Assembly (NCBI GenBank): GCA_019310535.1
Contig: JAFDED010000008.1
Location: 20,693-84,692, forward strand
Source: Deltaproteobacteria bacterium
Lineage (GTDB): Bacteria; Desulfobacterota; JAFDED01
DNA: 64,000 nucleotides
Direction of reading: 5' to 3'
Shown: in pieces, positions 15,907 through 26,864 of the stretch
Position numbering within the stretch: position 1 is the first letter of the stretch
Layout of the letters: every line of letters starts with the position of its first letter
Notes under the pieces: generated by a model
The model's database searches: none
Told to the model about the DNA's origin: nothing
What the model saw: only the letters and a program-made list of their open reading frames with translations
Made by a program: the position numbers and the translations under genes

Positions 15907-17958
15907 ATGTCCAAACCCGGAAAAATACGACGGATTCGAAACATCGGAATCATGGCCCATATCGATGCGGGCAAGACCACCGTGACAGAGCGAATCCTCT
16001 ATTACACAGGGCGCAGTTACAAAATGGGCGAGGTGCATAACGGCAAGGCAGTCATGGACTGGATGCCGGAAGAGCAGGAGCGCGGCATCACCATTACTTC
16101 GGCTGTTACAACCTGTCCATGGCGAAATCACGACATCCATATCATCGATACACCGGGACACGTAGATTTCACCATCGAAGTTGAACGTTCTCTGCGTGTG
16201 CTGGACGGAGCTATTGCCGTTTTTTGCGCGGTTGGGGGCGTTGAGCCGCAGAGTGAGACCGTCTGGCGCCAGGCCGACAAGTATCACGTACCCCGCATAG
16301 CATTTATCAACAAAATGGACCGCATGGGGGCTGATTTTTGGGGCACCGTCCAGATGATGCGGGACAAGCTGGGAACGGTTCCTCTGCCCGTTCAGATCCC
16401 CCTGGGCGAGGAGGATACATTCCAGGGTGTGGTCAGCCTCATCGATCAAAGTGCGGTCATTTGGCGCGATGATACGTTAGGCGCGGAATTTGACATCGTT
16501 GATATTATACCGCCGCTGGTGCAGGAGACCGACAAGGCCAGGCAGCAAATGATCGAAACACTGGCCGAGTTCGACGATGAACTGATGGAACATTATCTTG
16601 AGGGCAAGGAAATTTCACCCGAGGCCATCCGCACCTCTATTCGCAGGGCAACATTGCAGTTGCACGCCACTCCCGTGTTGTGCGGGGCTGCCCTGCGCAA
16701 TAAAGGGATTCAGCCTCTTCTGGACGCTATTGTAGACTTTCTACCGTCCCCGCTGGATGTCCCGCCGATCCAGGGAGTAGACCCTCTCAATGGGGGCATC
16801 ATCCATCGCAATGGTAACAATTCAGAGCCGCTCGCCGCGCTGGTCTTCAAAATCTGGGTGGATAACGGCAGAAAATTGTCCTTTTTACGCATCTATTCGG
16901 GCATCCTGCACTCAGACGCCGAAGTTTACAATGCCACCCGCGGTCAAAAAGAGAAAATCTACCGGTTGATGAAGATGCACGCAAACAAAAAAGAAAACAT
17001 CCGGCAGGCGGGAACGGGCGATATCATCGCTGCCGTGGGACTCCGATGGGCCTCCACTGGAGACTCCCTTTGCGATGAAGAGCACCCCATTGTTCTGGAG
17101 CCCCCGGAGTATTATCAGCCGGTCATTTCCGCAGCCATTGAGCCCCGCACCCGGGAAGATCAGGAGAAGCTTGAAAATTCATTGAAAAATTTGAGCCTTG
17201 AAGATCCCACGTTCCGGTATAAACTGGAAGAAGATACCGGCCAGATGATCATTTCGGGCATGGGTGAGCTGCATCTGGAGATTCTGGTCAACCGCCTGGA
17301 GCGCCAATACAACGTGCATGTGAATATGGGGAAGCCCCAGGTAGTTTACAAAGAGACCATAAAAAAACCGGCGGAGGCCAAAGGCCAGTTCTTGCGGGAG
17401 ATCAATGGCGTGAAGCACTTTGGCTCTGTCTCTTTGTTGCTGAAGCCTCTGGCCAGAGGAAAGGGGTTCCAGTTTTCTGCCCGGACACCTATACTGACCA
17501 TTCCAGAAGCCATGTTCCCGGTCATCCAAAAAGCGGTTAAAAACGCTTCGCTGACGGGGGGAAACTGGGGTTATCCCATGGTGGATATTCATGTGGAATT
17601 GACGGGCGGAAGTTGCGACGCCAACAATCCCTCGGAACTGGCCATGAGCGTGGCCGCCTCCAATGCCTTTCGCGAAGGCGTGCATCGGGCGGGAAGCTTA
17701 TTGCTTGAACCTCTCATGTCAGTAGAGGTGGCGGTTCCTGAAGATTTTGTAGGCAAGGTCATCGAGGATCTGAACGCCCGCCGTGGTCGCATCGAAAAGA
17801 TCACCAGCCGGGGCAAGGTAACCCTGGTCGATTCCCAGGTTTCTCTATCCAGGATGTTCGGCTACTCTACGGATCTGCGCTCGGCAACCCAGGGCAGGGC
17901 CACTTTCACCATGCAATTTTCTCACTACGATGTGATTCAGGACAGGAAAAAACAATAA
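15907..17958 (+). CDS. fusA: Elongation factor G
   Basis: The 683-residue translational GTPase drives ribosome translocation. The G1 motif AHIDAGKTT is at 17-25, and [21 protein letters not shown] and NKMD all follow in order. Domains II-V are complete (for example the family motif [10 protein letters not shown]). An AGGAG ribosome site sits before ATG 15907. It is not beside rpsL/rpsG/tuf, so it may be a second, EF-G2-like copy. It starts 66 bases after the MetE-like gene and is followed 18 bases later by gspC. Confidence 0.93.
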   Translation: MSKPGKIRRIRNIGIMAHIDAGKTTVTERILYYTGRSYKMGEVHNGKAVMDWMPEEQERGITITSAVTTCPWRNHDIHIIDTPGHVDFTIEVERSLRVLDGAIAVFCAVGGVEPQSETVWRQADKYHVPRIAFINKMDRMGADFWGTVQMMRDKLGTVPLPVQIPLGEEDTFQGVVSLIDQSAVIWRDDTLGAEFDIVDIIPPLVQETDKARQQMIETLAEFDDELMEHYLEGKEISPEAIRTSIRRATLQLHATPVLCGAALRNKGIQPLLDAIVDFLPSPLDVPPIQGVDPLNGGIIHRNGNNSEPLAALVFKIWVDNGRKLSFLRIYSGILHSDAEVYNATRGQKEKIYRLMKMHANKKENIRQAGTGDIIAAVGLRWASTGDSLCDEEHPIVLEPPEYYQPVISAAIEPRTREDQEKLENSLKNLSLEDPTFRYKLEEDTGQMIISGMGELHLEILVNRLERQYNVHVNMGKPQVVYKETIKKPAEAKGQFLREINGVKHFGSVSLLLKPLARGKGFQFSARTPILTIPEAMFPVIQKAVKNASLTGGNWGYPMVDIHVELTGGSCDANNPSELAMSVAASNAFREGVHRAGSLLLEPLMSVEVAVPEDFVGKVIEDLNARRGRIEKITSRGKVTLVDSQVSLSRMFGYSTDLRSATQGRATFTMQFSHYDVIQDRKKQ

Positions 17959-17976
17959 CGGAAACAAGGTGGACGC

Positions 17977-18942
17977 ATGATCTGGATATTCAAGCGATAT
18001 TTTTGGGCTGTCAATCTCTTGTGGATCACCGGAGTGGCATATCTTTGCTCCGATATCTTTCTCCACGTCATTGACAGCCGGCTGGACATCTCCATCTCTC
18101 CGCGAATGGGTTCCCAAGTCAAAAAGGAATCCAAAAAAGCTGTTCGGCCCGAATCTCAGTACATGAGTATCATGGAACGAAACCTTTTCGATCCTTCTGC
18201 CCGAGACAAGAAAAAGGAGCCCGCTCCACCTGAACCGGCCGCTATTCAACAAATTCCAGAGGACATCAAGCCAACCAGCGTAAAAATGGCACTCCGGGGA
18301 ACAATTACCCCGTTGCTCCTGGATGGATCGGCCCCGGACAACCCATTGGGGACAACAAACGCCCTGTATCAAAGGGAAGCCCGGGCGATCATTGAGGATC
18401 TCTCCACACGGACCCAGTCGATCTATTCTATCAACCAGACGGTGGAAGACAGGAAAATCGTTGCCATCAAAAGAACAGAGGTGATATTAGCCAAACCGGA
18501 TGGCTCCCTGGAACGGTTGATAATGGATTTTGACAAGAAACCCCGACGGAGATTCCCCTCGCGCAAGCGGAAGAGTACCCCTCGACCTAAACCTTCTTCG
18601 TCCCTTGTGGAAAAAATTTCAGCCAACTCTTATGCGGTCAGCCGGGAAGAGTTGATGCGAAACGTCCAGAACATGAGCCAGTTTTTGACTCAACTCCGCG
18701 TTCGTCCTCATTTTCAGGATGGACAGCCCAACGGATTCTTGGTAACCAATATCCGACGGGGAACCTTGGTAGAACAACTGGGGCTCCGCAATGGAGACAT
18801 CATAAAAAGGGTAAACGGCGAGACTATGAACCGGCCCGATGAATTGTTCCAGGCTTATCAACAATTGCAAAACGAGAATATGATCCAGTTGGAGATCGAG
18901 CGAAAGGGGCAGGTGCAAACTCTTTCCTATACGATCCGATGA
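17977..18942 (+). CDS. gspC: Type II secretion protein GspC
   Basis: The 321-residue inner-membrane protein has a membrane helix at about 8-29, the HR-domain motif RNLFDP near 64-69, and a C-terminal PDZ domain at about 225-318 (GFLVTNIRRGTLVEQLGLRNGDIIKRVNG). GspC links the inner-membrane platform to the GspD secretin. It opens the gsp block 18 bases after EF-G. The region at 186-210 is basic and Ser/Pro-rich, probably a flexible linker. The gap of 187 bases before the gspA-like gene holds no clear gene. Confidence 0.88.
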   Translation: MIWIFKRYFWAVNLLWITGVAYLCSDIFLHVIDSRLDISISPRMGSQVKKESKKAVRPESQYMSIMERNLFDPSARDKKKEPAPPEPAAIQQIPEDIKPTSVKMALRGTITPLLLDGSAPDNPLGTTNALYQREARAIIEDLSTRTQSIYSINQTVEDRKIVAIKRTEVILAKPDGSLERLIMDFDKKPRRRFPSRKRKSTPRPKPSSSLVEKISANSYAVSREELMRNVQNMSQFLTQLRVRPHFQDGQPNGFLVTNIRRGTLVEQLGLRNGDIIKRVNGETMNRPDELFQAYQQLQNENMIQLEIERKGQVQTLSYTIR

Positions 18943-19129
18943 CTGAACTCGATGTCAATCCCGGTTGCGCAGTCAGAGCATGAAGACCGCATTCTTAGAA
19001 AAGGGGCAAAGATTGCTTTACCCGGTTTGACAATGCAGAATCCCTGATCCAGACATGAAGGAGACCGCAAGCACCGCATCATGCTCTTCCATCGCCGCAA
19101 TAGAAAGCTCATGGGGATGAAACCGCGCC

Positions 19130-21133
19130 ATGTATGAATCGTTTTATGGCTTGAGAGAAAATCCTTTTAACCTCACACCGGACCCCAAATATCTGTTCCT
19201 GAGCCACAGCCATCGGGAAGCCCTGGGTCATCTGCGTTATGGGGTTGAGCAAAGAAAGGGTTTCGTCCTGATTACCGGAGGGATCGGCACGGGGAAGACA
19301 ACTTTGTGCCGCACCTTCCTTCAAGAGGATTCCGGGTCTGTCCAAAGCGCGCTGATCTTTAACCCGATCATCTCGGAAGAGGAACTTCTGCAGACCATCA
19401 ACAAGGAACTGGGCGTTCCATATCAGGGGTTGCGCCGCAAAGGCCTGCTGGATGCGCTGAACGACAACCTGATCCAGCAATACTCCAGGGGACGAACCAC
19501 GGTGTTGATCATAGATGAAGCGCAGAACCTGGATTTGCATATGATGGAAAAAATTCGGATGCTCTCCAACCTTGAGACTAGCGAAGAAAAACTTATTCAG
19601 ATCGTCCTGGCTGGCCAACCCGAACTGGAGAAACTCCTTCAGTTGCCCGGCTGCCGACAGATTAATGAGCGTATCGCCATACGGTGTCGCCTAAGACCGC
19701 TGGCGGCGGACGATATAGCGCCTTACATTTATCATAGGCTATCCGTAGCCGGCGGGCGGGGTGATCTCCGTATCGCCCCGGACGCGATGGAAATAATACA
19801 CCGTATTACCGAGGGTATTCCGCGCCGAGTCAATGTGCTATGCGACCGCGCCCTGCTGATAGCATACGCTCGCGAAAGCTGGAGTATTGATAAGAAAATC
19901 ATTTGCCAGGCACGGGATGAAACCATGTGCCTGCCGAATATAGCCCGCGTCTCGAGTAAAATTCCGGGCTATGCAAGGCCCGCTGTAACCTGGGCGGCAC
20001 TGGCTTTGCTAATGCTTACGCTGGCGGGAATAATCACCGGGCGGATCGTGGTTGAATGGCAGCCCGGCACTTCGAGCCACGGGCAGGCGGCGGCCAGACT
20101 GGGGGAAACCATGGAGGCCGGCCGCACCGGCCCCATTCTTTCCGAATTCCTGGAGGAGGGCAAGCTGGATACGGAAGGGAGGACTTCGAACCCTCCCAAG
20201 CCCTCAACCAACCAGGGCATCTCACCGAACGACACCACAAGCTTTGCTCCTGTTCCAGATGCTGTACATACTGAGGAGAGCGCCGAAGAGAGAAAAACTT
20301 CACTCTCATCAATTGTTCCCGACGACCTTACTGCTCCGTCACGGATAGTGCCGGAAATATCGGCAGAGGTTTCTCCCCAAAGCGTTGGATCGGTGGAAAC
20401 AACCGGTACGGAAACACTGAAACACCCGCCCGATCCTTTGGAATGGGCCGGCGGAATGAATGTGGAGAGTGCCGTCAAGGCCATGGAGCAGGCCTGGCCT
20501 TTCCTTTCCGTCTCCGTCGGCGAAAGCGGGAAGGGATTGGGAGACGAGGACATAGCGGTGCCCGCTGCTATCCGTCGCTGGGCCAGAGCACATGGATTGC
20601 GCGCCATGGCATTTACTCTGGGATATGAGCAAATTCGTCAGTTTCGGATTCCCTGTGTCCTGGAAGTCAACCGGCCCGGCTCCGCAGAGGAACTCTACCA
20701 GGTGATTGAGTCCATGGACGATGGGGAATACACGTTTGTCGCGCCTGATGGACGTCGAGGAAGGGCCCCTCTGGACGATCTCCATCAGATCTGGTCAAAC
20801 CGCACGATTATTTTTTCGTCGGCCGCGCCCCATACGCGTCCATCGAGAATGGGCTCATCAGGTGCACACGTCAGGAAGTTACAGGCAAAGCTGAAACAAC
20901 TGGGATATCCTGTTGAAAAGGTTGACGGCCGGTTCGGGACGACCACACGCAAGGCTGTCAGACAGTTCCAGAAAGATTTCCTCCTCAAGGCCGATGGAAT
21001 TCCCGGTCCCCGCAGCCTGGCCGTACTCTATCAGTTGGAGGGACACGGCGCGGATTCAACCGGAGATGAAATAAAGGCACCACCGATCAAAATCACCGAT
21101 AAACCTGTAACTAAAATGGATACATTCCCATGA
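19130..21133 (+). CDS. gspA: GspA/ExeA-type ATPase with peptidoglycan-binding domain
   Basis: The 667-residue protein starts with the ExeA signature MYESFYGLRENPFNLTPDP. It has Walker A GGIGTGKTT (50-58) and Walker B VLIIDEAQN (125-133), a membrane helix at about 285-305, a Ser/Pro-rich linker, a degenerate peptidase C39-like region and a PG_binding_1 domain (about 584-640, SSGAHVRKLQAKLKQLGYPV). With GspB it helps the secretin assemble through peptidoglycan. Its stop overlaps the next start (ATGA), so gspA and gspB are coupled. Confidence 0.9.
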   Translation: MYESFYGLRENPFNLTPDPKYLFLSHSHREALGHLRYGVEQRKGFVLITGGIGTGKTTLCRTFLQEDSGSVQSALIFNPIISEEELLQTINKELGVPYQGLRRKGLLDALNDNLIQQYSRGRTTVLIIDEAQNLDLHMMEKIRMLSNLETSEEKLIQIVLAGQPELEKLLQLPGCRQINERIAIRCRLRPLAADDIAPYIYHRLSVAGGRGDLRIAPDAMEIIHRITEGIPRRVNVLCDRALLIAYARESWSIDKKIICQARDETMCLPNIARVSSKIPGYARPAVTWAALALLMLTLAGIITGRIVVEWQPGTSSHGQAAARLGETMEAGRTGPILSEFLEEGKLDTEGRTSNPPKPSTNQGISPNDTTSFAPVPDAVHTEESAEERKTSLSSIVPDDLTAPSRIVPEISAEVSPQSVGSVETTGTETLKHPPDPLEWAGGMNVESAVKAMEQAWPFLSVSVGESGKGLGDEDIAVPAAIRRWARAHGLRAMAFTLGYEQIRQFRIPCVLEVNRPGSAEELYQVIESMDDGEYTFVAPDGRRGRAPLDDLHQIWSNRTIIFSSAAPHTRPSRMGSSGAHVRKLQAKLKQLGYPVEKVDGRFGTTTRKAVRQFQKDFLLKADGIPGPRSLAVLYQLEGHGADSTGDEIKAPPIKITDKPVTKMDTFP

Positions 21134-22299
21134 GTACCATACTCGATGCACTGGCCAAGGCCAAACAGGAAAAAGGACGGCGGGGCAATGCGCGTCCGAG
21201 CGTCACGATCCCACCTTCTCGGCCCCGCGGCAAAGGACGAGGTCTTTGGATTCTGCTGCCGGCTGCTGCCGTCGCGCTGGCAGTAACGCTGCTGGTTACG
21301 TCTCTTCGTCCGCACTGGGCCGAACCTGTGCTGGTTGCCATGGGGTTTGGTAAAAAGCAAGAAGCCTCCACCATCGAGGCGAGCAAACCGTCCGTGCCAT
21401 CAGCCGCGGAGAAAACATCGCAGCAAAAACCTGGGGATGTCCGGCGTCAGGGCTTTCTTGAAATCCTGATGAAATCCAAGGAAGGGGGTACCGGCGGGAA
21501 AGCCAAGCCCGTCTTCCCTTCCGGCACCAAACAAGACCGTGCCGCAAAAGATAACATTTCAGGAAAAACAATACCGCCTTTTCTACAAAAGATCAAAAAG
21601 TCAGATTCAACTGCCCGTGCCTCTGTAAAAAAATCCTCACCAACCCAGCAGGCGGAGAATCCATTTGCCCGACTCCTGGCGGCAAAGAAGGAAACATCAA
21701 GCCAGAAAAGCAGGTCAACCACTCCTGCCCACGCGCTGGGCCTGGATATCCAGGCCTCAGGCAAAAGCGCTCTTGCTTCCAGAGAGCTTTTCAACCAGGG
21801 AGTGGACCTGGAAAAGGCCGGCAAACCGCAAGAGGCTATCGCGGCTTATCGAAAGGCGATAGCCGCTGATAAGAACTTCTCTCGTGCTTATATCAACCTG
21901 GGCAACCTGTATCTCAATCGCCGGAAAAATCCACGACAAGCCATATTCATGTACCGCCGGGCACTGGAGAACTCACCGGGAAACCCCAAGGCGCACAATA
22001 ACATGGGAGTCGCATTCATGGCACTGGAACAATTCGACAAGGCGGAGGCGGAATTGCTCAAGGCTGTCAAACTCGATACAAAATTCGTTGACCCCCTATA
22101 CAACCTGTCATGTCTTTTCGCCCGAAAGAGGGATGCGGCCACCGCACTCTCGTGGCTTAAAAAAGCGCACACTCTGGGTGGAGACGAAATTATTCGCTGG
22201 GCGATGAAAGATCAGGATCTGGAAAATTTGCGTAAATTTCCTGCATACCGGAATTTCCTTAAAACCACCCAATCCACCCGGGAGAATCTTGGAAAATGA
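21130..22299 (+). CDS. gspB: GspB-like TPR protein, secretin assembly partner
   Basis: The 389-residue protein starts MSTILDALAKAKQEKGRR, the GspB-type cytoplasmic tip, followed by one membrane helix (about 38-58) and a Lys/Ser-rich linker. At least three TPR units lie at about 214-330, including EAIAAYRKAIAADKNFSRAY, and the TPR tail is periplasmic. It overlaps gspA and gspD by four bases each. Its position and N-terminus support a GspB role. The TPR domain in place of the usual GspB C-terminal domain is a variation. Confidence 0.75.
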   Translation: MSTILDALAKAKQEKGRRGNARPSVTIPPSRPRGKGRGLWILLPAAAVALAVTLLVTSLRPHWAEPVLVAMGFGKKQEASTIEASKPSVPSAAEKTSQQKPGDVRRQGFLEILMKSKEGGTGGKAKPVFPSGTKQDRAAKDNISGKTIPPFLQKIKKSDSTARASVKKSSPTQQAENPFARLLAAKKETSSQKSRSTTPAHALGLDIQASGKSALASRELFNQGVDLEKAGKPQEAIAAYRKAIAADKNFSRAYINLGNLYLNRRKNPRQAIFMYRRALENSPGNPKAHNNMGVAFMALEQFDKAEAELLKAVKLDTKFVDPLYNLSCLFARKRDAATALSWLKKAHTLGGDEIIRWAMKDQDLENLRKFPAYRNFLKTTQSTRENLGK

Positions 22300-24572
22300 T
22301 GAAATTTTTTTCCTCAGTTATCGGATTTACTTTTTTTATATGCATGAGCGTCCTCCCACCCGCCCCCGACACGACCTGGGGCGCCAGGGTGACGAGCGAA
22401 GAAAAAGTGGAAGCGCCTTCTGCGCCATCCGCACCGCCGGCAAAAAAACCGCCCGGTACGACCCCCAGCGTTGCGCCCGAAACTCCCGCAGCACCTCCTG
22501 GTGATGAATTAAGTCCCATTACCATGAATTTCATCGATATGGATATCCGGGAGCTCATCCGGCTGATCAGCGAACGAACCGGAAAGAACTTTATTGTCGA
22601 TGAGCGGGTCAAAGGAAACGTCACCGTCATCGCGCCAAAGCCCATTTCGCCGGAGATGGCCTACCGCGTGTTTCTTTCGATCCTTGAAGTACATGGCTAC
22701 AGGGTCGTTCCGGCCGGAAGCGTCAATAAGGTCGTACCGGCGCTCCTTGCGAGACAGCGGGGAGTGGAGACCTTTGAGGGGAGGGTCCCAATGGAAGTTG
22801 ATGGATCGGATAAGATCATCACCCAGATAATCCCGCTCCTTTACGCCAATGTCGAACAGGTCAAGAACCTTCTGGTCCCGCTGGTGTCCAAAGAGAGCGT
22901 TGTCCTGTCCTATCGGGACAATAACATGCTCGTCATTACCGATGTGGCCTCCAATATTGCACGCCTTCTTAAGATCATTCATGAGATAGATGTGGAGGGA
23001 CTTGAAGAAAGGATTCACATCCAACGGCTGAGGTATGCCGTGGCATCGGAGATGGCCAATTTGATCAACTCACTGATGTCTTCAGCCGCCCGCACTCCAA
23101 CCCGGTCCCGAACCCCTACCAGGGGCAGAACCCAGACTCCGCCGGCGCCGTTCAGAAGGGCTGTGCAGGCTGCAGGGCCGAGCGAGACCGTGAAGGTGCT
23201 GTCCGACGACCGCACCAATACTTTGATTATTCTCGCAGGCCCGCGCACGGGCGAAATGATCTTGGATCTGATTAGCAAACTGGACGTGGAAACTCCCAAG
23301 GGGCGAGGCCGGATCCATGTCTATTACCTCAACTACGCGAATGCCGAGGAGATGGCACAGACCCTGACTCAACTGCCTACCCAGCCGGCGCAACAGCGGA
23401 CTGCGAGAGCTCCCGTGGTGGCCAGTAGAACACGGGTCCCCCAAGCTGCAGCCAGAACACCGCTCCTCTCCGGCGTCAACATCACAGCAGACAAAGCCAC
23501 CAACTCCCTGATCATTACGGCTACACCGGAAGATTACGATATGCTGGTATCGGTCATCGAGAAGCTCGATATACCAAGGCTTCAGGTATTTATTGAAGCG
23601 CTTTTTGTGGAGATATCCGCCAACGAGAGGCTGGATATGGGGGTGGAGTGGAGCGCCTTCGGAAATCCCACCGTCGATGACTATGAGACAGTCGTGGGAG
23701 GCAGTTTTATCAGTAGTTCAAATCTTGGATCCGTACTGGGAGCCGTGGGACAGGGCGTTCAACCGTCATTTCCAAGCGGATTTGCACTGGGTGTACTGGG
23801 GGAGACGTTCCAATTTGGCGATGTAACCATCAACTCATTGGCAGCTCTCGTCAACCTGCTGAAAAGCATGAGCAACGTGGATATCCTCTCCACTCCTCAG
23901 ATTCTCACCATGGACAACGAGGAGGCGAAGATCATCGTCTCCACTAATGTGCCGTTTACCGTTCGCGCCGATGTGGATGCCACCAACATCGCAAGGACCG
24001 TCAGGACATTTGAATATCGGGACGTGGGCGTAACCCTCAATGTGACCCCCTCCATCACCAAGAACAAGTTCATCCGGCTCAAGCTTTTCCAGGAAGTTTC
24101 CAGCCTGGTCTCCGCGGTGAGCGGCGGCGTAGCTTCGGCCGAGCTTGCCCCCACCACGCTGAAACGACAGGCCGAGACCGTGGTGGTGGTCAAGGACGAG
24201 AGCACCATCGTCATCGGGGGCCTCATCGGGGATCAGATCAACACCAGCGAATCCATGGCTCCCTGCCTTGGCGAGATCCCGTATCTTGGATGGCTGTTCC
24301 GCACAACCGCACGCCAGCGGGAAAAGACCAATCTCCTGATCTTCCTCACACCTCATATCATCGATACACCGGAAAAAGTTGAGGCCTTTTACAAGAAGAA
24401 ACACCATCTCATCATGGAAGAAAAAACAAGCAAGGACACATCGTTGAAGCTGGAGGAATCTATCCCGGCTCCCCGGGAGAGCCCTCCCGTGAATAAAACA
24501 CCTTCCTCGGATCAGCCTTCGGCCGAGCAACCGCCGGCGCATGATGACGAACCCGCCGGGGAGGGGCGCTAG
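22296..24572 (+). CDS. gspD: Type II secretion secretin GspD
   Basis: The 758-residue outer-membrane channel has a signal peptide, a Pro/Ala-rich linker, and an N0 domain (ITMNFIDMDIRELIRLISER). N1-N3 domains follow, interrupted by Arg/Thr/Pro-rich loops at about 267-285 and 367-390. The secretin core carries VTLNVTPSITKNKFIRLKL and VVVVKDESTIVIGGLI. The C-terminus is a low-complexity Pro/Glu tail. The start overlaps the gspB stop, and the GspE start lies one base after the stop. Confidence 0.93.
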   Translation: MMKFFSSVIGFTFFICMSVLPPAPDTTWGARVTSEEKVEAPSAPSAPPAKKPPGTTPSVAPETPAAPPGDELSPITMNFIDMDIRELIRLISERTGKNFIVDERVKGNVTVIAPKPISPEMAYRVFLSILEVHGYRVVPAGSVNKVVPALLARQRGVETFEGRVPMEVDGSDKIITQIIPLLYANVEQVKNLLVPLVSKESVVLSYRDNNMLVITDVASNIARLLKIIHEIDVEGLEERIHIQRLRYAVASEMANLINSLMSSAARTPTRSRTPTRGRTQTPPAPFRRAVQAAGPSETVKVLSDDRTNTLIILAGPRTGEMILDLISKLDVETPKGRGRIHVYYLNYANAEEMAQTLTQLPTQPAQQRTARAPVVASRTRVPQAAARTPLLSGVNITADKATNSLIITATPEDYDMLVSVIEKLDIPRLQVFIEALFVEISANERLDMGVEWSAFGNPTVDDYETVVGGSFISSSNLGSVLGAVGQGVQPSFPSGFALGVLGETFQFGDVTINSLAALVNLLKSMSNVDILSTPQILTMDNEEAKIIVSTNVPFTVRADVDATNIARTVRTFEYRDVGVTLNVTPSITKNKFIRLKLFQEVSSLVSAVSGGVASAELAPTTLKRQAETVVVVKDESTIVIGGLIGDQINTSESMAPCLGEIPYLGWLFRTTARQREKTNLLIFLTPHIIDTPEKVEAFYKKKHHLIMEEKTSKDTSLKLEESIPAPRESPPVNKTPSSDQPSAEQPPAHDDEPAGEGR

Positions 24573-24573
24573 G

Positions 24574-26268
24574 ATGATTTACCGTCCCATTGGTGAGATA
24601 CTTACCGAGAAATTCGGTCTCACGCCTCAGCAATTAGACGAGGGGCTGGCCATACAGGAGCGCAGCGGTGGGTTGATCGGCCAGGTCCTCCTCCAGCAGG
24701 GGTTCATCACCGAGGAGACGCTTTGCCATGCCTTAAGCCATCAACTGGGCATTCCCGTCATGCTCCCATTGGAGGAGCAGGCTATCGATCCTTCCCTCGT
24801 CCGGAAAATCCCCATCGGATTTACGCGAAAGAACCGTATTGTCCCCGTTTGCTTTGACGATGGATTTGTAATAGTGGCGATTGAGAACCCCTTCAATACC
24901 CAAAGCCTGGACGACCTGTCCGTCCTGATGGAAAGGCCTGTACGCCGGGTGCTCAGCACGGGCAGCGAGATCCTGAGGGCCATCAACAGGATGTTTGACC
25001 AGAGTGTGGATACCGCCGAACAGATGATCCAGAACATGGAGGAGGAGGACAGCGGCCGACTCATCCACGAGCTTGAGGAGACGGAGGACCTTGTTGAAGC
25101 CACCGATGATGCTCCCATCATTCGCCTGCTGAATTTGATCCTTTTCCAGGCGGTCAAAGAGAAAGCCAGCGATATCCACATCGAGGCCTTTCAGGATGAG
25201 ATCCAGGTGCGCTACCGCATCGATGGCATCCTGTATCCCCGCCTGTCCCCTCCCAAGCGCTACCAGTCGGCCATCATCTCCAGGGTCAAAATCATGGCCA
25301 ACATGAACATCGCCGAGAAGCGTCTTCCCCAGGACGGGAGGATCCGCAGACGCATTGCCGACAGGGACGTGGATATTCGCGTATCAACGGTGCCCACGCA
25401 GTTCGGCGAGAGAGTGGTCATGCGGCTGTTAGACCGGAGCAGCGTCCTGCTGAGCCTGGAAGATCTGGGGCTATCCGAAATAAACCTGCAGAGAATCAAC
25501 AGGCTGATCAGACTGGCCCACGGCATTTTGCTGGTAACCGGCCCTACAGGCAGTGGAAAAACCACCACGCTGTACGCGGCCCTCAGCAAGATCAACTCTC
25601 CGGACAAGAACATTATCACCATAGAGGACCCCATCGAATATCAACTTCAGGGTATCGGCCAGATTCAGGTCAACCCGAAAATAGGCTTGACCTTCGCCAA
25701 TGGGCTACGCTCCATTGTGCGGCAGGACCCGGACGTTATCCTTGTGGGAGAGATCCGCGACCTGGAAACATCAGAGATCGCCATCCAGGCCGCCCTTACC
25801 GGGCACCTGGTCTTCTCAACGCTGCATACCAACGATGCCGCCACGGCTGTTACCCGGCTGGTTGATATGGGCATAGAGCCATTCCTTGTCTCCTCCTCCG
25901 TGGATGCCCTCCTTGCCCAGCGCCTGATCCGCGTCATATGCCAGAATTGTCGGGAGCCCTATAAGCCCTCTGAAGAGTTACTCGCGGAAATCGGGATTTC
26001 GCCTCTTCGAGCGTCAGAAGAAAAACTCTTTCGAGGACGCGGCTGTCCGGCATGCCTGGGAACTGGATATCGCGGACGGACGGGTATCTACGAGTTGATG
26101 GTGATGACTGATCATATTCGAGCGATGATCATGAGGAATGCCGATTCCAATGAGATCAAGCAGGAAGCCATCAAGGAAGGCATGGTTACCCTTCGAGAGG
26201 ACGGGGTACGAAAGTTCCTTGACGGAATAACCTCGGTAGAGGAGGTAATCCGGGTTACTCAGGAATAA
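24574..26268 (+). CDS. gspE: Type II secretion ATPase GspE
   Basis: The 564-residue cytoplasmic ATPase powers pseudopilus growth. It has an N-terminal MshEN domain, Walker A GPTGSGKTTTLYAAL, the Asp box and Walker B segments, LVGEIRDLETSEIAIQAALTGH, and the zinc motif CQNC...CPACLGTGYRGRTGIYE. ATG 24574 begins MIYRPIGEILTEKFGL and follows the gspD stop by one base. It is the last gsp gene here: gspF and the pseudopilins (G-K, L, M) do not follow, so the rest of the machine must be elsewhere. Confidence 0.93.
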   Translation: MIYRPIGEILTEKFGLTPQQLDEGLAIQERSGGLIGQVLLQQGFITEETLCHALSHQLGIPVMLPLEEQAIDPSLVRKIPIGFTRKNRIVPVCFDDGFVIVAIENPFNTQSLDDLSVLMERPVRRVLSTGSEILRAINRMFDQSVDTAEQMIQNMEEEDSGRLIHELEETEDLVEATDDAPIIRLLNLILFQAVKEKASDIHIEAFQDEIQVRYRIDGILYPRLSPPKRYQSAIISRVKIMANMNIAEKRLPQDGRIRRRIADRDVDIRVSTVPTQFGERVVMRLLDRSSVLLSLEDLGLSEINLQRINRLIRLAHGILLVTGPTGSGKTTTLYAALSKINSPDKNIITIEDPIEYQLQGIGQIQVNPKIGLTFANGLRSIVRQDPDVILVGEIRDLETSEIAIQAALTGHLVFSTLHTNDAATAVTRLVDMGIEPFLVSSSVDALLAQRLIRVICQNCREPYKPSEELLAEIGISPLRASEEKLFRGRGCPACLGTGYRGRTGIYELMVMTDHIRAMIMRNADSNEIKQEAIKEGMVTLREDGVRKFLDGITSVEEVIRVTQE

Positions 26269-26864
26269 GAAAAAGTAATTGTCATTCAGGGGCTGCACCC
26301 GCGAAGCATGAAAATGGTGATGGCTCACGAAACTTCAACGCCTCCCTCTTCCCGTTTCAGGGAGAACGGGTGGGGGTGAGAGGGGATTTTGATAGGGGCG
26401 CATCGCGATGCGCCCCTACGTTGGAACCGCCTCACAGTGAAACTTTCCCGCAAGAGGGGGAGAGGGGACAATAATTCAATGGTGTTTTGGACACAGCCCA
26501 TGTCACCGTCATGAGACATTTTTTACGAAAACATGTGAAATCGTTTCCGAAGATTTTGATTTCAGATTACAGGGATTTTCAAACACCGAAAAGGGAAAAA
26601 ATTCTAAATTTTGATAGTCATACCATATCACAGCTTAATTGGAACTTACGCATATCCGCAAGAAGTTGTATACTTGCAGGCTAAGGAAGCAACCACCATA
26701 TGGAGAACGTGATTCACAAAACCCTTTCACCCGGAATATCGGATGACTCCTGTCCTGAGTGATGACAACCTCTGTTGATGTTTTTGTGATAAGCAATTCC
26801 AGGTTCTTACTGAATTACAACTCAATCGCTGTAATGACTGGGTTGCCGGCACAGCCCTCCCGGC
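26269..26864. other. Intergenic region with repeat-like palindromes
   Basis: No gene is seen in these 596 bases. 26335-26470 holds a composite of C/T-rich and G/A-rich inverted segments (CCCGTT...AACGGG near 26351-26370) and the 26-bp palindrome at 26393-26418. The rest is AT-rich without structure that I recognise. Confidence 0.6.
26393..26418. repeat. 26-bp perfect palindrome, REP-like
   Basis: TAGGGGCGCATCG and CGATGCGCCCCTA join without a loop into a perfect 13+13 palindrome. It is embedded in a larger set of C- and G-rich inverted segments after gspE. Only one copy is in the window. Such units are commonly multicopy intergenic repeats. Confidence 0.6.
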
